The notes under the pieces: model-generated | The model's database searches: none | Told to the model about the DNA's origin: nothing | What the model saw: only the letters and a program-made list of their open reading frames with translations | Source of the DNA: CAZKTS01 sp964555735 | GTDB lineage: Bacteria; Actinomycetota; Acidimicrobiia; IMCC26256; PALSA-555 | Assembly: GCA_964555735.1 (NCBI GenBank) | Contig: CAZKTS010000006.1 | Span: 1 to 7,458, forward strand | Reading direction: 5' to 3' | DNA length: 7,458 nt | Program-made: the position numbers and the translations under genes | Shown: one piece after another, positions 1 to 6,057 of the stretch | How positions within the stretch are numbered: position 1 is the first letter of the stretch | How the letters are laid out: every line of letters begins with the position of its first letter

Positions 1-425
1 CGGACGACGAACTCGTCGCCGTCGCGGGTCGCGGTCGTGGTGAGCGACGCGAGGTCGCTGCCGGCCCCGGGCTCGCTGAACAGCTGGCACCACAGCTCGC
101 TGCCGTCGAGCAGGGACGGGAGCCACCGCTCCTGCTGCGCCGGCGTCCCCGCGACGAGGAGGGTCGGGCCGGCCCAGCCGATGCCGATCGGGTTGATCGG
201 TCGCGGGGCCTTGGCCGTGCGGAGCTCGTCGTCGATCGCGAGCTGCTGGAGCGGGGTGGCGTCGAGCCCCCACGGCCGGGGCCAGTGCGGCACGACGTAC
301 CCGGCGCGAGCCAGTCGGGCGGCGAAGTCGGCCGGGTAGACGCCGCCGGGTGCCTCCCGCTCGAGGAACGCCCGCACGTCGTCGCGGAACGCCTCGGCCT
401 CGGGCGGCAGCCGCACCTCGATCAC
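1..425 (-). CDS. Acyl-CoA dehydrogenase, N-terminal part (runs off left edge)
   Basis: The 141 visible residues form the helical N-terminal domain and the start of the middle beta domain of an acyl-CoA dehydrogenase, a FAD enzyme that introduces an alpha,beta double bond into acyl-CoA thioesters. The segment at residues 46-53 (PHWPRPWG) and the flavin/substrate-contacting signature around 114-128 (QLFSEPGAGSDLASL) are typical of the family. The catalytic glutamate and the C-terminal domain lie outside the window, so activity and substrate cannot be judged. The start is GTG at 425-423. An in-frame TAG lies four codons upstream, so the gene cannot begin further out; GTG at codon 4 is the only close alternative. 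No Shine-Dalgarno is visible, and a TAGCCT -10-like hexamer lies six bases before the GTG, which suggests a leaderless transcript. The gene is divergent from the sigma factor gene. The family call is firm; substrate class is unknown. Confidence 0.9.
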   Translation of the reverse strand, partial: MIEVRLPPEAEAFRDDVRAFLEREAPGGVYPADFAARLARAGYVVPHWPRPWGLDATPLQQLAIDDELRTAKAPRPINPIGIGWAGPTLLVAGTPAQQERWLPSLLDGSELWCQLFSEPGAGSDLASLTTTATRDGDEFVV

Positions 426-431
426 GCCCGG

Positions 432-437
432 AGGCTA
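432..437 (-). promoter_or_regulatory. Candidate -10 element for a leaderless acyl-CoA dehydrogenase mRNA
   Basis: On the minus strand TAGCCT fits the TANNNT pattern of actinobacterial -10 boxes. It is separated by six bases (CCGGGC) from the GTG start at 425, the spacing expected if the mRNA starts at the start codon. No convincing -35 is seen, and short hexamers are common by chance, so confidence is low. Confidence 0.35.
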
Positions 438-471
438 GGGCGAGGGCCGGCGGCTCGTGATGGCTCGCGGG

Positions 472-499
472 ACATCCGGGTCGGCGGGTCAGGCCGAAC
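472..499 (+). promoter_or_regulatory. Candidate ECF (SigK-like) promoter of the sigma/anti-sigma operon
   Basis: ACATCC at 472-477 and CCGAAC at 494-499 are separated by 16 bases. As I recall it, the mycobacterial SigK promoter consensus is CCATCC (-35) and CCGAAT (-10) with a similar spacer, so 10 of 12 positions agree. The gene downstream encodes a SigK-like factor, and ECF genes commonly transcribe themselves. The predicted start of transcription would be near 506, which requires translation to begin downstream (GTG at 556) and not at 457. The match is by eye against a remembered consensus. Confidence 0.45.
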
Positions 500-502
500 A
501 CC

Positions 503-538
503 ATGGTGGCGAGGCGAATCCCCCCGCCTCGCCACCAT
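503..538. repeat. Perfect 14-bp inverted repeat in the divergent intergenic region
   Basis: ATGGTGGCGAGGCG at 503-516 is mirrored exactly by CGCCTCGCCACCAT at 525-538, with an 8-base centre (AATCCCCC). No T-run follows, so it does not look like an intrinsic terminator, and a terminator would be odd between divergent starts. It begins at the predicted transcription start of the sigma operon and ends 17 bases before the GTG at 556. It could therefore be an operator dyad or a hairpin at the 5' end of the sigma mRNA, close to the ribosome-binding region. Confidence 0.8.
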
Positions 539-555
539 CTCGAGAGAGCGAGTCC

Positions 556-1152
556 GTGCAGCCCGACGACCTGCGAGGCCTGAGCGACGCCCAGCTGGTG
601 GTCGCGATCGGCCGGTTCCACCAGGACGCCCTCGCCGAGGCGTACCGGCGGCACGCGGGCGCCGCATTCGGGCTCGCGCTCCGGATCGTCAACGACCGCT
701 CCATGGCGGAGGAGGTCGTGCAGGAGGTCTTCCTCCGGCTGTGGAACGCGCCCGAGCGCTTCGATGCCGACCGCGGATCGCTGCGCGCGTATCTGCTCGC
801 GCAGACGCACGGACGGAGCGTCGACGTCGTGCGCGCCGAGACGGCGCGCCGCGGTCGGGAAGAGCGCGACGCCCGCCGAACGGCCGAGTCCGGATACGAC
901 CTCGAGCGCGAGGTCTACGACCTCACGCTCGCGGAGCACGTGCGCGAGGCGCTCGACGACCTGGGCGACGCCGAACGTGCGGCCATCGAGCTCGCGTACT
1001 TCGGAGGCCACACCTACCGAGAGGTCGCGGTGCTGCTCGGCCAAGCCGAGGGAACCGTGAAGAGCAGGATCCGCAGCGGTCTCGGACGGCTGCGCGCGTC
1101 GCTCGTCGAGAGCGGTGTCACCGGAGGAGCCGGGCCGTGGGCCGAGAGCTGA
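556..1152 (+). CDS. ECF RNA polymerase sigma factor, SigK-like
   Basis: This 198-residue protein has the two-domain ECF build. Region 2 spans about residues 25-95, with the core-binding stretch AEEVVQEVFLRLW (51-63). Region 4 spans about 128-182 and ends in a helix-turn-helix (TYREVAVLLGQAEGTVKSRI, 153-172) that would contact the -35. The segment IELAYFGGHTYREV (144-157) closely resembles mycobacterial SigK. The factor would direct core RNA polymerase to a small stress regulon once released from its membrane anti-sigma, encoded immediately downstream with a 16-base overlap. The start is GTG 556; no strong Shine-Dalgarno is visible (GAG-rich 541-552). A GTG at 457 or ATG at 460 would add 33 or 32 residues of low-complexity sequence unlike the family, and would lie upstream of the candidate promoter and across the inverted repeat. 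ECF identity is firm; SigK orthology is an inference. Confidence 0.93.
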   Translation: MQPDDLRGLSDAQLVVAIGRFHQDALAEAYRRHAGAAFGLALRIVNDRSMAEEVVQEVFLRLWNAPERFDADRGSLRAYLLAQTHGRSVDVVRAETARRGREERDARRTAESGYDLEREVYDLTLAEHVREALDDLGDAERAAIELAYFGGHTYREVAVLLGQAEGTVKSRIRSGLGRLRASLVESGVTGGAGPWAES

Positions 1153-1910
1153 CGCCGGCCGAGCTCGAGGATCTCTTGCCCTCGTACGCGCTGGACGCGG
1201 TCGACGGCGACGAGCGGGTGCAGGTGGAGGAGTGGCTCGCCCGCTCGTCCGACGCGCGCGCGGAGCTCGAGGAGCTTCGCGAGACCGCGGCATACCTCGC
1301 GCACGGCGGCACCGACGCACCGCCCGGCCTCTGGAGCCGCATCGCGGGGGAGCTGAGCGCCGAGCCGCCCGGTCTGGTGCTCCCGCTCGAACCCGAGCGG
1401 CGTGCGCGCGCCGCCCGGCGATCGCTCGGGCTTCGCATCGCCGCCGGGGTCGCGGCCGCCAGCGCGGTCGCCGCGTCGATCACGTACCTCGTCCTCGACG
1501 ACCAGATGACCTCGCAGGAGGAGCGCCTGGCCGCGCTCGCCGAGAGCGTCGCCGAGCGGGGGACCGATCGGGCGGCCGCGGCCGCGGCGGTCGACCCCGA
1601 GTCGCGCACCGTCGCGCTCGGCTCGGCCGACGGTCGCCACCACACGATGGTCGTCGCGATGCCCGACGGCAGTGGCTACCTCGTGGCCGGCAACCTGCCG
1701 CGGCTCCCCGAGGGGCGGGTGTACCAGCTCTGGGCGATGACCGGCTCGCCCGCCGACCCGACGGTGGTCTCGGCGGGCGTGCTCGGGCGGTCGTTCGACG
1801 TGGCCGCGTTCCGCGGCCCGACCGACACCTTCGGCTACGCGGTGACCGACGAGGTCGCGCCGGGCGTGACCCGCTCGCACCGGCCGCCCGTCGTCTCGGG
1901 TGAGGCGTAG
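1137..1910 (+). CDS. Anti-sigma factor with RskA domain, single-pass membrane protein
   Basis: The 257-residue protein is the cognate regulator of the preceding sigma factor. Residues 5-57 form the cytoplasmic sigma-binding helical domain. In zinc-binding anti-sigmas this region carries H-x3-C-x2-C; here the equivalent positions are W33, S37 and A40, so no zinc site exists. One hydrophobic helix at about 99-120 crosses the membrane, preceded by arginines (88-100), which indicates a cytoplasmic N-terminus. A short charged helix (121-141) leads to an extracytoplasmic RskA domain (about 153-255) with the hallmark LPRLPEGRVYQLWAM (187-201) and VVSAGVLGR (210-218). Signals outside the cell would trigger proteolysis and release of the sigma. 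The GTG start has a clear Shine-Dalgarno, GGAGGAG at 1123-1129, seven bases upstream. The overlap with the sigma gene suggests coupled translation and matched dosage. The same frame stays open far upstream, but that extension is an arginine-rich shadow of the sigma gene. Confidence 0.92.
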   Translation: MGRELTPAELEDLLPSYALDAVDGDERVQVEEWLARSSDARAELEELRETAAYLAHGGTDAPPGLWSRIAGELSAEPPGLVLPLEPERRARAARRSLGLRIAAGVAAASAVAASITYLVLDDQMTSQEERLAALAESVAERGTDRAAAAAAVDPESRTVALGSADGRHHTMVVAMPDGSGYLVAGNLPRLPEGRVYQLWAMTGSPADPTVVSAGVLGRSFDVAAFRGPTDTFGYAVTDEVAPGVTRSHRPPVVSGEA

Positions 1911-1925
1911 CGCGAGACTCGACCG

Positions 1926-3056
1926 GTGGCCCCCGGCCCCGGCGTCTACGTCCACATCCCGTTCTGCGCGGCCCGTTGCGGGTACTGCGACTTCGCGACG
2001 TGGACCGATCGCGCCCATCTGGTCGACGACTACGTCGCGGCGTGTGCAACGCACGTCGCCCGCCTCGTCGACGACGGTTCGCTGGTGGAAGCCGCGACGG
2101 TCTTCGTCGGCGGCGGCACGCCGTCCACGCTGTCACCCGAGCAGCTCGAGGAGATACTGCGCGGCATCCCGCTGGTCGCCGGCGCCGAGGTCACCGTCGA
2201 GTGCAACCCCGACGGCGTCGACGTCGCGAAGCTTCGCGGCTACCGCAGCGCTGGCGTCACCCGTGTGTCGCTCGGTGTGCAATCGGTCGCGCCCCATGTG
2301 CTGGCGTTCCTCGAGCGCACGCACGATCCCGACAACGTCGGGCGCTCGGTCAGCGCGGTTCGCGACGCGGGTATCGACACGTTCAACCTCGACCTGATCT
2401 ACGGCACTCCCGGCGAGTCGGTGGACGACTGGCGGCGGACCCTCGACGCCGTGCTCGTGCTCTCACCGCCGCACGTCAGCGCCTATGCCCTGACCGTCGA
2501 GCCGGGGACCCCACTCGGGAAGGCGGTGGTCGCGGGCGCGCGTCCGGCTCCCGACGACGACGACCAGGCCGAGAAGTACGCGGTCGCCGACGCGGCGCTC
2601 GGCGCGGCGGGGCTCGCGTCCTACGAGGTGTCGAACTGGGCCCGGCCCGGTCACGAGTGCCGGCACAACCTCGACTGCTGGGCGGGTGCCGACTACCTCG
2701 CCGTCGGGTGCGCCGCGCACGGCCACCGCGACGGACGGCGGTGGTGGAACGTGCGCACGCCGGAGCGCTACATCCAGCACGTCGCCGCCGGCCTCGACCC
2801 CACGGCCGGCGCCGAGCTGCTCGAGGGCCCGGCCCGGGCGGAGGAGGCCTTCGTGCTGGCCTTCCGGACCCGCGACGGCGCGATGGTCCCACCCGGCGCG
2901 CGAGCGATCGTCGAGGAGCTGGTGGCGGCGGGGCTCGTCCGCACCGAGGGCCCGAGGGTGGTCCTGGAGCCCGCGGGCCGCCTGCTGGCCGGTGACCTCA
3001 CGGCCCGGGTGCTCGCCGCCGCGACCTGGGACGGCGCTCCCGCTGGCACTCGGTAA
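1926..3056 (+). CDS. hemW: Radical SAM heme chaperone HemW (HemN-like)
   Basis: The 376-residue protein is a HemW-type radical SAM protein. In the literature this family binds heme and passes it to acceptor proteins, and it was long misannotated as oxygen-independent coproporphyrinogen oxidase. The motif HIPFCAARCGYCDF (10-23) gives C14-x3-C18-x2-C21 for the 4Fe-4S cluster. SAM-site elements follow: GGGTP (62-66), ECNPD (92-96), LGVQS (116-120) and NLDLIYGTPGES (154-165). YEVSNWARPG (233-242) and HNLDCW (247-252) continue the HemW pattern, and the HemN_C region occupies roughly 285-360. In HNLDCW a cysteine (C251) stands where E. coli HemW has tyrosine. Genuine HemN has an extra N-terminal region that this short protein lacks. 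The GTG start follows the anti-sigma stop by 15 bases, with only a weak Shine-Dalgarno. The stop codon TAA (3054-3056) lies inside the CIRCE element of hrcA. Confidence 0.94.
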   Translation: MAPGPGVYVHIPFCAARCGYCDFATWTDRAHLVDDYVAACATHVARLVDDGSLVEAATVFVGGGTPSTLSPEQLEEILRGIPLVAGAEVTVECNPDGVDVAKLRGYRSAGVTRVSLGVQSVAPHVLAFLERTHDPDNVGRSVSAVRDAGIDTFNLDLIYGTPGESVDDWRRTLDAVLVLSPPHVSAYALTVEPGTPLGKAVVAGARPAPDDDDQAEKYAVADAALGAAGLASYEVSNWARPGHECRHNLDCWAGADYLAVGCAAHGHRDGRRWWNVRTPERYIQHVAAGLDPTAGAELLEGPARAEEAFVLAFRTRDGAMVPPGARAIVEELVAAGLVRTEGPRVVLEPAGRLLAGDLTARVLAAATWDGAPAGTR

Positions 3057-3069
3057 CATCGAGTGCCAA
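3043..3069. promoter_or_regulatory. CIRCE operator (HrcA-binding inverted repeat)
   Basis: CTGGCACTC (3043-3051), a nine-base spacer GGTAACATC and GAGTGCCAA (3061-3069) form the palindrome TGGCACTC-N9-GAGTGCCA. The classical CIRCE is TTAGCACTC-N9-GAGTGCTAA. The spacer length is exact, eight base pairs of the arms are symmetric, and the differences are mainly a symmetric A/T to G/C change in each arm. Being directly at the start of hrcA makes the assignment strong. The element covers the hemW stop codon and ends on the A of the hrcA ATG. HrcA bound here should repress hrcA-dnaJ, with release when HrcA unfolds or GroEL is titrated during heat shock. Confidence 0.93.
3054..3059 (+). promoter_or_regulatory. 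Candidate -10 element of the hrcA promoter, inside the CIRCE spacer
   Basis: TAACAT matches TANNNT and lies within the nine-base CIRCE spacer. It would place transcription start about 6-10 bases downstream, at or just before the hrcA ATG (3069). That agrees with the lack of any Shine-Dalgarno upstream and predicts a leaderless or near-leaderless mRNA. No good -35 hexamer is visible near 3031-3036. The same TAA is the stop codon of hemW. Confidence 0.5.
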
Positions 3070-4115
3070 TGACGACCTCCGACCTCGACGAGCGCAAGGC
3101 GGCCATCCTCCGCGCCGTGGTCGAGGAGTACGTCGAGACGGCGCAGCCGGTGGGCTCCCAGGCCATCGCGCAGACGAGCGGGCTCGGCGTCTCCAGCGCC
3201 ACGGTCCGCAACGAGATGACGGTGCTGGAGCGCGAGGGCTACCTCGTCCAGCCGCACACCTCGGCCGGGCGGGTGCCCACCGACCGCGGCTACCGCTTCT
3301 ACGTCGACCACTTCACCCGTCCCGACGGCCTCCCGCCGGTCCAGAACCAGGCGGTGTCGGAGTTCTTCGCGTCCGCGCACCAGGCCCTCGAGGACCTGCT
3401 CCACGAGACGAGCGGGCTGCTCGCGCGGGTGAGCCGTCATGCGGCGGTCGTCGTCGGGCCCGAGCAGCGCGACGCCCAGGTGCGCAGCGTCCAGCTCGTG
3501 CCGCTCCAGCCCGGCGTCGTGCTCGTGGTCGCGGTGCTGTCCAACGGCGCGGTCGAGAAGCATGTGCTCCAGCTCGAGGGCATCCCCGACGGGCGGGGCG
3601 TCGACGTCATGCCCGACGACGCGCTCGTCGCCACCGCCAACGGTGTGCTCGACGAGCTCCTCCGCAACCGCGCCTGGACCGACCTGCCGTCGCCGTCGCC
3701 GTCGGGCAACGCGGCGCTCGACGAGATCGTCGGGCGCGCCCGAGACGCGCTCGCGACCCTGGCCGAGGCCGACGCGGTCGAGCCGCTCTACGTCGGCGGG
3801 GTCAGCCGCATCGCCGCGGAGCACGACGCGTTCGCCACCGCGGAGACGGCTGCGCGCCTGCTCGAGATGCTCGAGCACCAGGTCGTCGTGGTGTCCTTGG
3901 TCCGGGAGCTGCTCGACGCCGGGCTGAGCGTGAGCATCGGCACCGAGAACCGGCTCGACGAGCTGCGCGACGCGTCGATCGTCGTCGCGCCGTACGCGAT
4001 CGACGGTCGGGCGGTGGGCATCGTCGGCGTCCTCGGCCCGACGCGCATGGACTACCGCCATGCGCTCGCCGCGGTCGCGTCGGTCTCGCAGCAGCTGGGG
4101 CGACACCTCTCATGA
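3069..4115 (+). CDS. hrcA: Heat-inducible transcription repressor HrcA
   Basis: The 348-residue protein has the normal HrcA length and features. An N-terminal winged helix spans about residues 5-80, with recognition-helix region GVSSATVRNEM (40-50) and wing HTSAGRVPTDRGYRFYVD (63-80). A GAF-like dimerisation domain follows, ending with IGTEN (290-294) and GVLGPTRMDY (320-329). HrcA binds CIRCE and represses chaperone genes; GroEL keeps it active. ATG 3069 is chosen because it adjoins the CIRCE and starts directly with the expected N-terminus; GTG at 3063 would add two residues and lies in the operator arm. There is no Shine-Dalgarno, consistent with leaderless translation. A CCGTCG triplet at 3687-3704 encodes a short PSPSPS linker (207-212). 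The stop overlaps the dnaJ start in ATGA, so the two are translationally coupled. No groES/groEL or grpE gene is present in the window. Confidence 0.97.
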   Translation: MTTSDLDERKAAILRAVVEEYVETAQPVGSQAIAQTSGLGVSSATVRNEMTVLEREGYLVQPHTSAGRVPTDRGYRFYVDHFTRPDGLPPVQNQAVSEFFASAHQALEDLLHETSGLLARVSRHAAVVVGPEQRDAQVRSVQLVPLQPGVVLVVAVLSNGAVEKHVLQLEGIPDGRGVDVMPDDALVATANGVLDELLRNRAWTDLPSPSPSGNAALDEIVGRARDALATLAEADAVEPLYVGGVSRIAAEHDAFATAETAARLLEMLEHQVVVVSLVRELLDAGLSVSIGTENRLDELRDASIVVAPYAIDGRAVGIVGVLGPTRMDYRHALAAVASVSQQLGRHLS

Positions 4116-5233
4116 GCCGCGACCACTACGAGGTGCTCGGCGTGTCGCGCTCGGCGACCGACGACGAGATCAAACGGGCCTACCGGGAGCTCGCGCGCCG
4201 GTACCACCCCGACAGCAACCCCGACCCCGAGGCGGCGGAGCGGTTCCGCGAAGCAAGCGCCGCGTACGAGACGCTTCGCGACCCGGAGCGCCGTCGTCGC
4301 TACGACGTGTTCGGCGACACCGGGTCGCGGGCGGGTCCGGGGGGCGCGCCGGGCGACGCCTTCGGCTTCGGTGACATCTTCGATGCGTTCTTCGGCGGCG
4401 GTGGTGGCGGCGATCCGTTCGGCGGCCGGCGCGGGCCGTCGGGTCCGGCGCGCGGGCCCGATGCGGAGGCCACGATCCGCCTGACCCTGCACCAGGCCGC
4501 GTTCGGTGCCACCCACACCATCGAAGCGCGGCTTCCCGTGCCCTGCGAGCGCTGCGACGGCTCGGGCTGCGAGCCGGGAACGCACCCCAGCCGCTGCGAC
4601 GTGTGCGGCGGCGCGGGCGAGGTCCGTCAGGTGCGACGCTCGATCCTGGGTCAGATCGTCACCGCCGCTCCGTGCGCGGTGTGCGACGGCACCGGGCAGC
4701 GGATCCTGTCGCAGTGCCGCGACTGCCGCGGCGACGGGCGGGTCCAGGCGACGCGCACCATCGATGTCGAGGTGCCGGCGGGTGTCGACGACGGTCAGCG
4801 CCTTCGCCTCGCGGGTCGGGGCCCGGCGGCCCCGCGCGCCGGCATCCCCGGCGACCTCTACGTGACCGTGCAGGTGGAGGAGCACCCGGACTTCCAGCGC
4901 GACGGCGACGACCTGCTCCATGTGCGCGCGGTGTCGGTCGCGCAGGCTGCACTCGGTGCGTCGCTCGAGGTGCCCACGCTCGAAGAGCCCACCGAGCTCA
5001 CCGTGCCGGCGGGCACGCAGCCCGGCACCGCGTTCCGCGTGAAGGGCGCGGGCGTGCCGTCGTTGCGCGGGCGCGGCCGCGGCGACCTCATCGTGCGGAT
5101 CGACGTCGAGGTCCCGACCCGCCTCGACGAGGAGCAGGCCAACCTCCTGCGGAGCCTGGCCGAGCTCCGCGGTGAGGCGGTGGCCCCGCCCGCGTCCGGC
5201 GTGTTCTCGAAGCTGCGCTCGGCCCTGAAGTGA
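4112..5233 (+). CDS. dnaJ: Molecular chaperone DnaJ (Hsp40; DnaJ2-type of actinobacteria)
   Basis: This 373-residue type I Hsp40 stimulates DnaK ATP hydrolysis and delivers unfolded clients. The J domain (about 4-68) has the essential HPD at 32-34. A Gly/Phe-rich linker runs from about 68 to 116 and includes a run of six glycines at 95-100. Four intact CXXCXGXG repeats start at C145, C162, C188 and C202; the outer pair forms one zinc site and the inner pair the second. Two C-terminal beta domains and a dimerisation segment follow, with PAGVDDGQRLRLAGRG (about 221-236) and VPAGTQPGTAFRVKGAGVP (about 295-313). The start ATG overlaps the hrcA stop by four bases. Actinobacteria often carry two dnaJ genes, one with dnaK-grpE and one (dnaJ2) beside hrcA; position identifies this as the latter. 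No key residue is missing. Confidence 0.97.
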   Translation: MSRDHYEVLGVSRSATDDEIKRAYRELARRYHPDSNPDPEAAERFREASAAYETLRDPERRRRYDVFGDTGSRAGPGGAPGDAFGFGDIFDAFFGGGGGGDPFGGRRGPSGPARGPDAEATIRLTLHQAAFGATHTIEARLPVPCERCDGSGCEPGTHPSRCDVCGGAGEVRQVRRSILGQIVTAAPCAVCDGTGQRILSQCRDCRGDGRVQATRTIDVEVPAGVDDGQRLRLAGRGPAAPRAGIPGDLYVTVQVEEHPDFQRDGDDLLHVRAVSVAQAALGASLEVPTLEEPTELTVPAGTQPGTAFRVKGAGVPSLRGRGRGDLIVRIDVEVPTRLDEEQANLLRSLAELRGEAVAPPASGVFSKLRSALK

Positions 5234-5249
5234 CCCGCGCCGTCGGGCG

Positions 5250-5978
5250 ATGACGGACGGCTGGGCGGCCGCGGAGCCCGCGGCCGCGCACGCGATCGTC
5301 GACGGCCCGCTCGCCGACGAGCTCACGATCGACGGTGCCGACGGGCACCACCTCCAGCGCGTGCGGCGGCTCCGAGTCGGCGAGCGCCTCACCGTGGCGG
5401 ACGGCGCCGGGCGGTGGCGCACCTATCGGATCGACGCGCTCGGCGCGGGCTCGCTCGCTCTGGTGGCCACGACCGACGAGCGCACGGAGCCCGCCGGCTC
5501 GCCACCCCTCGCCCTGGCGTTCGCCCTCACGAAGGGGGCGAAGCCCGAGACCGTCGTCGCGCACCTCACCGAGCTCGGGGTCGACCGGATCCTGCCGGTC
5601 ACCGCGCGCCGGTCGGTGGCCCGGTGGGAGGGGACGCGGGCCGACGGCGCACTCGAGCGCCTGCGACGCGTGGCGCGAGAGGCCGCCCAGCAGTCGCGGC
5701 GGGCCCGGCTCCCGGCGGTGGAGCCGCTGCGCCCGGTGCTCGACCTGGTCGGCACGCCCGGGCTCGTCGTGGGCGACCGGGGCGGGGTCCCGGTGCAGGA
5801 GCTGGAGCCGCCCGGCCCGGGGGGCTGGCTCGCGGTCGTAGGCCCGGAGGGCGGGTTCGACGACGACGAGCTCGACGCGCTCGGTCCCGCGCCCCGCATC
5901 GCCGTGGGCAGCCACGTGCTGCGGGCCGAGACGGCAGCGCTCTCGGTGGCCGCCGCCCTGGTGGGATCCCGCTCCTGA
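5250..5978 (+). CDS. rsmE: 16S rRNA (uracil(1498)-N3)-methyltransferase RsmE
   Basis: The 242-residue protein matches RsmE, which uses SAM to methylate N3 of U1498 in helix 44 of 16S rRNA in the assembled small subunit. The N-terminal PUA-like domain (about 14-75) contains HHLQRVRRLRVGE (33-45). The SPOUT/trefoil-knot methyltransferase domain (about 86-240) shows LTKGAKPETVVAHLTELGVD (93-112), EAAQQSRR (144-151), VVGPEGGF (196-203) and HVLRAETAAL (222-231), which together form the SAM-binding knot. The start is ATG 5250, 16 bases after the dnaJ stop, without a clear Shine-Dalgarno; co-transcription with hrcA-dnaJ is likely. The 13 residues before the domain are alanine-rich and not conserved, so a later start cannot be excluded. 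The dnaJ-rsmE order is also seen in mycobacteria. Confidence 0.96.
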   Translation: MTDGWAAAEPAAAHAIVDGPLADELTIDGADGHHLQRVRRLRVGERLTVADGAGRWRTYRIDALGAGSLALVATTDERTEPAGSPPLALAFALTKGAKPETVVAHLTELGVDRILPVTARRSVARWEGTRADGALERLRRVAREAAQQSRRARLPAVEPLRPVLDLVGTPGLVVGDRGGVPVQELEPPGPGGWLAVVGPEGGFDDDELDALGPAPRIAVGSHVLRAETAALSVAAALVGSRS

Positions 5979-6027
5979 CGCGAAAATGCCACGGAGGGTG
6001 GCCGTCGGGCCGCTGATCCTGGTACCC

Positions 6028-6041
6028 TGCCCCCCGGGGCA
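6028..6041. repeat. Short palindrome upstream of the BldD-type gene
   Basis: TGCCCC and GGGGCA flank a two-base centre. It directly follows a possible -10 (TACCCT, 6023-6028) and would surround the transcription start of the regulator gene at 6058. It could be an operator or merely GC-rich sequence; it does not match the BldD box as I know it (GTGA...TCAC). Confidence 0.3.
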
Positions 6042-6057
6042 AACTGGGAGCAACAAG

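Noticed and set aside
503..538. Reading the 14-bp dyad as a terminator
   Set aside because: No T-run on either strand and it lies between divergently transcribed starts, where a terminator has no obvious use.
457..555. 33-residue N-terminal extension of the sigma factor from GTG 457
   Set aside because: Unlike ECF N-termini, upstream of the candidate promoter, and it would translate through the inverted repeat.
285..1136. Upstream extension of the anti-sigma reading frame
   Set aside because: The frame is open but its translation is arginine-rich noise across the sigma gene; GTG 1137 has a strong Shine-Dalgarno and starts the expected domain.
1014..2054. Minus-strand open frame (346 codons) opposite the anti-sigma gene, plus the similar frames at 5088-6056 and 5599-6627
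   Set aside because: Same GC-driven shadowing; they cross gene borders on the other strand and lack recognisable motifs.
3687..3704. Three tandem CCGTCG units in hrcA
   Set aside because: In frame, encoding a short PSPSPS linker in an otherwise intact gene; no sign of phase variation or disruption.
2463..4106. Long minus-strand open frame (547 codons) opposite hemW and hrcA
   Set aside because: It is an Arg/Asp/Gly/Val-rich antisense shadow produced by high GC; both plus-strand genes have full family motifs and the shadow has none.
4052..5422. Minus-strand open frame (456 codons) opposite dnaJ
   Set aside because: Low-complexity Arg/Ala-rich composition, no domain motif, and fully overlapped by an unmistakable dnaJ.
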